Source: Daucus carota subsp. sativus (lineage: Eukaryota; Streptophyta; Magnoliopsida; Apiales; Apiaceae). Taken from it: a stretch of DNA of 64,000 nucleotides. A program made the position numbers and the translations under genes. The stretch covers positions 38,491,454 to 38,555,453 of the forward strand of contig NC_030389.2 of NCBI RefSeq assembly GCF_001625215.2, given 5' to 3'. Shown piece after piece: positions 57,372-64,000 of this stretch (position 1 is its first letter; each line of letters starts with the position of its first letter). Below the pieces are notes generated by a model that was given only the letters and a program-made list of their open reading frames with translations, was not told where the DNA came from and made no database searches.

Positions 57372-59868
57372 ATGTTGGTTTATCAAGATTTACTTACCGG
57401 TATGTATATCTATCTTACTGTTCCATGTACTAATATTTGTAGAGTTATTCGGATTCGATTTATTATCCTAGTGCTTGTCTGCTTGTTTATGTACTTGTTA
57501 ATCTTGATTGAAGTTAAGATAATTGGTTAAAATTTACTTGGATTTATGCTTAATTGTAGTTAAGATAATTGGTTAAAATTTACTTGGATTTATGCTTAAT
57601 TGTGTTATATAGATTTGTTTTTAGCTCAGAATTGTTTAAGGTTGGTATGTGTAGTGTGAAGCTAAGGGTAAATAGGCAAAAACATCATCGAACTCATGAC
57701 AAAGTTGCATTTGGGTCACTGAACTCAAAAAGTTTGCAAATGGATCACAGAACTAGATTTAACTTACAGTCAACTCACAGAACTAATAAAACGTTGCATT
57801 TAGGTCACTTTGCCGTTAAATATCGGTTGACTTTAACGGAATCCGTTAAAAAATATATAAATTATATAAAAATTCGATTTCAAAAAAATTCTAAAAACTT
57901 AAGAAAAAACTAATTTTTTTGGATAAAACTTTAAAAAATATGAAAACATGTAATATTTTCCAAAAAAATCTAAAAATTTTGAATTTTTTTTTAAAACATC
58001 GAAAAAATCCGGAAAATCAAAAAATATGCCTAATTTTTTGAAATTAAAAAATCTGAATTTTTTCCAAATTTCCAGATTCTTTCCAAATTTTAAATTTTCA
58101 AAATTTTTAGATTTTTCCGAAATTTTTACATTTTTCTTATTTTTTTAAAAATTACATATTTTTTAAAGCCTTTTCCAAAATTTTCAGATTTTGTTAAGTT
58201 TTCAGAATTTTTTTAAAAAATCAAATTATATATTTTTTCAAAGTTTTTTCTAATTTTTTAACGGATTCCGTTAAAGTCAACTCATACTTAACGGCGTAGT
58301 GACCTAAATGCAATATTTTACTAGTTCAGTGAGTTGACTGCAAATTAAATTTAGTTCTGTGATCCATTTGCAAACTTTTTGAATTCAGTGACCCAATTGC
58401 AAGTTGGTCATGAGTTTAGTTATCTTTTTGCCTATTAACCCGTGAAGCTAATTCATAATGTGAAGCGTAAGAGTGTAGCGTGAAGTGTTCACGGTAGCAA
58501 CTTAAGCTCTTTGTTTTTGTTTTAATTTTAATTTTATCCAGACTCACTGTGATTATTATCTCAATTGAGTAACAAAATTATAATTTACGGTGGGGAGTAT
58601 AGAGAAATAAAAAATATATAAAAATCTGATCGTGTTCTTCAAAATATATGTCAAATGTCAATCATATAATTGAAAATGTTTCTTGTTAGGTTTTCTCCAA
58701 TACATTATCCACCTAATAATTAAAGAGAACTAGAGCAAAACAATAACATAATAGTTTGTTAATATTATTCCACTTAATAATTAAAGAGAACTATAGCAAA
58801 ACAATAACATAATAATTTGTGAAAATATTGTGATACCCCTTATAGCTACAAAACATGAGGTTTGTATTCATATCATATTCATGTTTGTGTGCATATTAAG
58901 TATGAAGAGTTGAAGAACTTTAAATGGATATTGGTATCATTCAGTTATCAACATGTATAAAATATGTTTGTGTAAAGAAATACTATTGTGGATACTATAC
59001 GTGTTGTCATATTTATGTTTCTTAACAATATTTTACTATGTAGGTGATGAGCTTCTTTCGGACTCTTTCCCGTACAAGGAAATTGAAAATGGGTGCCTAT
59101 GGGAAGTTGAGGGAAAGGTTAGTGCCTTTGGCTAGGAGATAAAGACTGCATTATTCTTTTGTTTTAACTAAGTATTTGATAGTGATTGTGATGGTGTGTT
59201 TTGATGTCATGATGTGTTTATTGGGATTTGTTGAATACTGTAGTGGGTTGTGCAAGGAGCAGTTGATGTGGACATTGGTGCCAACCCTTCTGCTGAGGGC
59301 GGTGGTGATGATGAAGGTGTTGATGATCAAGCTCAAAAGGTGGTTGATATTGTAGACACCTTTAGACTCCAGGTGAGTTAAATTTGAAGCTACTCGTTGA
59401 ACTTGCAGTTTAGAATATATTTAAGATCGAATTTAACACAGACATCTTATACTACAGGAGCAACCTCCATTTGACAAGAAGCAGTTTGTTGCTTTTATAA
59501 AGAAGTACATTAAAACTTTGACACCCAAGTTGGAAGCTGATAATCAAGAGGAATTCAAAAAGGGTATTGAAGGAGCAACCAAATACTTGCTTGGGAAGAT
59601 CAAGGACCTCCAATTGTAAGCCATATATCAGTATCTCTTAAAGCTTCAATGATCCTCTGTTACTATGGATTATTGCTGTGACCCAAGTGCTAATCTCCTC
59701 TGCATGTTTTAAAGATAATCTTGTTGTAACTGAACGCTTTGTGTTTGCAGTTTTGTTGGAGAGAGCATGCACGATGACGGTAGCTTGGTGTTTGCTTACT
59801 ACAAAGATGGAGCAACTGATCCAACCTTTTTATACTTTGCCCATGGTTTGAAGGAGATTAAGTGTTAA
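57372..59868 (+). CDS. TCTP: Translationally controlled tumor protein homologue
   Basis: Five coding exons give 168 residues, the usual plant length: 57372-57399, 59044-59117, 59244-59372, 59458-59615, 59751-59868. TCTP is an abundant cytosolic protein linked to growth control, small GTPases and translation. The start [20 protein letters not shown] and the TCTP signatures ([31 protein letters not shown], ending LKEIKC) are all present. The first exon is only 28 nt, so intron 1 follows codon 9. That intron is 1.64 kb and holds a 776-bp fold-back transposon, a 45-bp tandem duplication (about 57511-57601) and another of about 60 bp (58708-58818). All junctions are GT-AG and in frame. Confidence 0.96.
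57666..58441. mobile_element. Fold-back MULE-like element in TCTP intron 1
   Basis: The two arms (about 200 bp each) are inverse copies: GGGTAAATAGGCAAAAACAT on the left and, inverted, GGGTTAATAGGCAAAAAGAT on the right. Both include TTTGCAAATGGATCACAGAA and TTGACTTTAACGGAATCCGT. The flanks carry an identical GTGAAGCTAA at 57656-57665 and 58442-58451. The A/T-rich core has no transposase. Confidence 0.9.
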
Positions 59869-60134
59869 AAAAGGACCAGCTTTCTTATTGGAGGTGCTTG
59901 TTGTAGTTCTAGTTATTTGTTTTCATAATTCTGGCTTCAAATTTTGTACTGTCCCCAACACAGGTCTTAGAACTTTTTTCCGTATTCAGTCTGGATTTAA
60001 CCAAAGAAATTATCTGAATTTAGCGGCAGTTTTGGTTGTGCTATATGGTCTGCATTCTTCTTAATATACTATGCTCCATTTGTTCTTTGAGTAATACCTC
60101 CGCCACAAGTTAGAAAGAATATATATCTTGCACT

Positions 60135-60582
60135 CAGTGTTTTAAAAAGCGCATTAAGCGGCCGCTTAAGCGGCCGCCTAAGCGGAATCGGCCCTAAAAC
60201 GCCTCGATTTCGTATTAAGCGGGTTCTTAAGCGTTTTTGAAAATTAAGCGGACTATTAAGCGGATTAAGCGGTCGTTAAGCGGATTAAGCGGTACTTAAG
60301 CGGTCAAAATGATTTTGACTTGCTAATTTTTCAGTTTTAAAATATTTTTTTATATAATATAACTATAATTATATTAAAAAAATTAAAAAATATATATATT
60401 ATTAAAAATTTAAATTCTTACCACAATATAACATTATTTATGAATATATTAATATTAAAATTAAATATTTATTTATATTTTATTAATCCGTTTATTGGCC
60501 CGCTTAAGATTCCGCTTAAGCGTCCGCTTTACCGCTTAAGCGCTAGACCGCCTAGAGCCGATTTGCGCTTTTCATAACACTG
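60135..60582. mobile_element. Non-autonomous hAT element rich in TTAAGCGG
   Basis: Ends CAGTGTTTTAAAAAGCGC and, inverted, CAGTGTTATGAAAAGCGC. An identical 8-bp duplication CTTGCACT flanks it (60127-60134 and 60583-60590). The subterminal regions carry TTAAGCGG/CCGCTTAA repeats in both orientations. The TCTP stop codon is about 260 bp upstream. Confidence 0.92.
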
Positions 60583-60590
60583 CTTGCACT

Positions 60591-62430
60591 GTATAAGAGT
60601 TAGGTAGAGTGGTCTCATCAGTCATCGGTCTCACATGCATGGTTTTGTTGATCAGAGTATCTATTGGGAGCCTGTTTGGCAGGGCTTCCGTCCCAGGTTT
60701 CAAGTCATTTTAAAATTTTCGACTTTAAGTTCGAAAAATATCCATCTGTGTAATAAGAAAGTTAAAAATAAATCCGACTAAAGTCAGCAGTCGGTAGAGT
60801 TTCCTATTAGTTGTCCTGCACAATTTATTTTTTAATAAAAAGTAATTCATTATTCAAATAACTAACCTATAATATTTATTTTTTATTATTATATTTTTAT
60901 TATGTCACAATATAGAATTATTTAAACAGATAATTTAAGCTACACATTTTTGACAAAAATCAATGTATTTTCAAAAACAGTTCAATCAATGTATTTTTGA
61001 AAGAAGTTCTTCCTGTGGATGCCAGAGTTTGGACCAGCACAGTTTGATAAGTGATACCGTGTATCTAAACATGTATCTTTCAGATTACATGCCAGTTACT
61101 TGTATTAATAATTTTTGTTAAAAGAACTCAAGAAGGTTGATAGAAAAACAAGTGACAGAATCAAGAAGTGAGGATGATTGAGCCATTTTAGTCCCCAAAA
61201 AAATTAAGGACCCAAAACTTAAACCCATTTAGTAAAAAACTTAAAATTATATATTGTATTAATTATAACCACCCTTTTGAAAAGAACATCACATATGAAG
61301 CAATGATGAAACTTTAATTCAAAATTTAGAGCTTAATTAATCGTTTGTTGGATCTCAACCTCATATTTGCTTTAAGTTAAAGCAAACCCCTTTTGTAGAT
61401 TTTCAACCAGAGTGGACATAATGAGTTTGGCCACAATATTTAAGTTTTGTTACTTTAGCATTGAGATCCACCAACAAGATGTATCCCCACATCAATTTAG
61501 AATGTACTGCTAGTAAAATCAATATATTAGAGCTTTCAAAAGCTCCTTATCATACCAAATCATGTGAGAAAAAGCAGCAAAGCAGCAAACATGTTGAGAG
61601 GTTTTTGCTCATGGTTTGCTATGGAATTACAGCTGCTTTTTTTATTTAATCTTTTACAAACACAATGTTGGCTCAAAATTCATTACACACTTACAGATAA
61701 TTGTGTCTTCCAGCTTAGTACAATAATAATGTCTGATTATGTTAGTTAGAATTATGACATGATTTCGAATAAATAAAATTAAAATTATGAAACAAATATA
61801 TATTAAAGTCATTCCAAATTATCATGTTTATCTCGTAATTTCGAGTTCTATTATGGAGAATGTGAATAAATCATAAATTAAAAATATAATCATTAATTAT
61901 ATTAATTTTATGGATATGTAATATATTTATATATTTAAAACGACAGACTGGGTGAGAACATTTGTTTGTGAGAATATTGAATTATTATATATTTTTATAA
62001 GATATGAAATAATTACTTGAAAGAATTTTTATCTTTTAAAAATTATATTATTTTGTGACTCGTTTTCTCACGTTAAAAATTGTTGCCCACCTGGGACTCT
62101 CTGTTGAAACTCTAGGACGGTGTAAAGAAATCTCTTCGATGTAAGGTGTAACAGAGGAGTAATTTTTACCGTGCAGTAATTGTGAAAAGCTATAACGAAG
62201 GGGTACGTTGGTGTTTATTAATACGGGTGAGGAAGTGTAAATTACACTCTTGGTTGAATTTCATTTCATTCGCGTATTGATTAATTAATCCTCCCTCCCA
62301 AATCCAAATATTTGAGATCCAAATTCATCAAACAAAAGCGATTACAATCAATCCAAAGCACGCAAAAATTTCAATTCCAGTTCTAATCGCTCCTCAGATT
62401 CTCAGTTTCATACAATCTCTTCGCCATCTG
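60591..62430. other. Intergenic spacer and kinesin-13 promoter
   Basis: No gene recognised; a GCCTGTTTGGCAGGGCTTCC phrase near 60668 looks like one end of another MITE. The last few hundred bases are likely promoter and 5' UTR of the kinesin gene. Confidence 0.4.
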
Positions 62431-62830
62431 GTAATCTCTCTCTCTCTCTCTCCCCCCCTCTCTCTCCCTCTCTCCCTCCCTCTCTCTCTCTCTCTCCATC
62501 TCCATCTCTCTCTCTCTATCTATCTCTCTCTGTTTTAACTTTTAAGTATCTAATTTGTTTTTATGTTTAATTGTTTATTTAGTTATTTTAATTGTAATTA
62601 TGTTGAAATGCAATTCTGTTGTGACATTTGGCAAGTAAAATGGTTAGCGCTTCAGTTTGTTGTAATAGTGAAATCGATAAATATGAGCTAGATGATTGCA
62701 AAAATCAATTCTGTTCTCGTGTTGCTGTTGGTTCGGTTGGATAAATTGTTAGTATTTATAGGCACACGTGTTTGTTTGGATTAGTGTGCTTGATTTGTTA
62801 TTGAATGTGTTGTGTTTGGTGTTTATGAAG
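62431..62830 (+). other. Probable 5' UTR intron of kinesin-13 gene with (CT)n
   Basis: GTAATC after CCATCTG and a TTTATGAAG acceptor before AGGTGATCC fit an intron in the leader. It opens with a CT microsatellite (about 62435-62530). Confidence 0.5.
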
Positions 62831-62916
62831 AGGTGATCCGAGCTCTTGGAATTTGAATAAGTTCGTGATCGAGTAAATTAGGAAAATTGGCTCCTCAACG
62901 TCGATCACAGCGCCAC

Positions 62917-64000
62917 ATGGGTGGCCAGATGCAGCAGAGTAATACTGCGGCAACTGCTATGTATGATCAGCCTAGTACTACTGGTGGATCGCTGCACAGT
63001 GCAGGTTCTGCTAGTGATGCTGGTGATGCAGTCATGGCACGGTGGCTTCAGTCTGCCGGGTTGCAGCATCTGGCCTCACCCTTGGCTACTTCCGCTGCAA
63101 ATGATCATCGCAATATGCTCATGCAGGTACATCTAAATTCTGGGTTGAATTGTTATCTGAGTAATTGAATCTACCTTTTACGCCTTTGTTCAGTGCTAAT
63201 TATTTCAAAATTTGTGCTATGTTTATGTTTTTTGGTTCCTGATGGAACATGACATAAGAATTGGAATATTTGATATATGTATATCATTTGCATTTTACAT
63301 TTTATTGATTTAGTATAAGATTTTGTTTGGCAATAACAGTCGTTAATGTTATTCTTTGTCGGTTTGATTGTTCGAACTGTTAGTTTTTGTTGCACCAAAA
63401 TATGAGTTAATATAATTTGTTTCGATAAGAAATTAAGTGTTGCCAAATGCTATAAATTGATGAAATTATTAGCTTATGATCAATTTGGTATCTTTTGTCC
63501 CTTTTCTAGGGTTATGGAGCACAATCTGCTGAGGAGAAGCAGAGGCTTTTCAAATTAATGAGAAACCTCAATCTTAATGGAGAGTATGGTTCAGAACCAT
63601 ATACTCCGACTGCACAAAATTCTGGTGGGGTTTCGGCAATGGATGGCTTTCATTCTCCTGAGTTTAGGGGGGATTTTGGAGCCGGTCTTTTAGATCTTCA
63701 TTCTATGGATGACACAGAGCTTCTATCTGATGTGTGTTACTAATTAATTTTTAACTGGTTATTTGAGTAATTTTGCTAGAATATATGCATCTTTTAACAT
63801 GCACTTTGTTTATTATTGTGACGAATACACTTTTGGTTTCAGCATGTTATGTCAGAACCATTTGAGCCATCACCTTTTATGCCTTCTGTTAGTGAAGCTT
63901 TTGACAATGACCATGAGGTGTTGACCAGCAGACAACAAAGAGGGCAAACTGATGGAGATGCATTACCCATATTACCTACAAATATGAAGGAAAACAGTGC
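62917..64000 (+). CDS. KIN13A: Kinesin-13 N-terminal part (runs off the window)
   Basis: Three exons are visible: 62917-63126, 63510-63731 and 63843 to beyond 64000, all in frame. The start MGGQMQQSNTAATAMYD is that of plant kinesin-13A. So are VMARWLQSAGLQHLASPL, EKQRLFKLMRNLNLNGE, FRGDFGAGLLDLHSMDDTEL and the start of exon 3, HVMSEPFEPSPFMPS. This precedes the motor domain, which lies outside the window. Kinesin-13 proteins depolymerise microtubules; the plant A type acts in cell expansion, wall patterning and at the Golgi. The frame stays open upstream of the chosen ATG but has no earlier ATG. Confidence 0.93.

Overview
The window looks like nuclear DNA of a flowering plant, most likely a eudicot. 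It is AT-rich, its genes are split by many short GT-AG introns, and all recognisable genes are plant or eukaryotic families. Between and inside them lie many small DNA transposons of types common in plants. I cannot name the species from sequence alone.

Layout. 0-16 kb holds a minus-strand phylloplanin-like cluster: the first exon of one copy at the left edge, a broken middle copy, and one complete copy at 13.2-14.5 kb. A full-length L1-type LINE (5.9-11.3 kb) with a target-site duplication and several MITEs break it up. 18-29 kb holds two minus-strand genes: a membrane-anchored UDP-glucuronate decarboxylase (UXS), which carries what looks like a U12-type AT-AC intron, and a large LIN/CERBERUS-like armadillo-WD40 gene of 17 coding exons without a visible U-box. 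29-38 kb is intergenic, with MITEs, a nested Harbinger-like element and an eroded F-box pseudogene. 38.2-43.4 kb is eIF2-alpha (plus strand, 7 coding exons). 45.8 kb is a small three-helix membrane protein, and 50.2-51.2 kb is an ER-type DnaJ protein (minus). 51.7-56.8 kb is an unusual composite repeat: matching 20-bp ends, subterminal clusters of a GTGACTT-AAGTCAC palindrome, a 13-copy tandem array of ~176 bp, and a nested Helitron. 57.4-59.9 kb is TCTP (plus, 5 exons) with a 0.78-kb fold-back element in intron 1. 62.9 kb to the right edge is the start of a kinesin-13 gene.

The genes do not form a pathway; they are ordinary neighbours: translation (eIF2-alpha, TCTP), nucleotide-sugar synthesis (UXS), ER chaperoning (DnaJ), microtubule depolymerisation (KIN13), a surface-protein family (phylloplanin) and a LIN-type protein. 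The most notable features are the AT-AC intron, the composite palindrome/satellite element, and several insertions whose empty sites can be read inside the window itself. Exon borders were assigned by eye from splice signals, reading-frame continuity and recalled family sequences; no search or alignment program was run.
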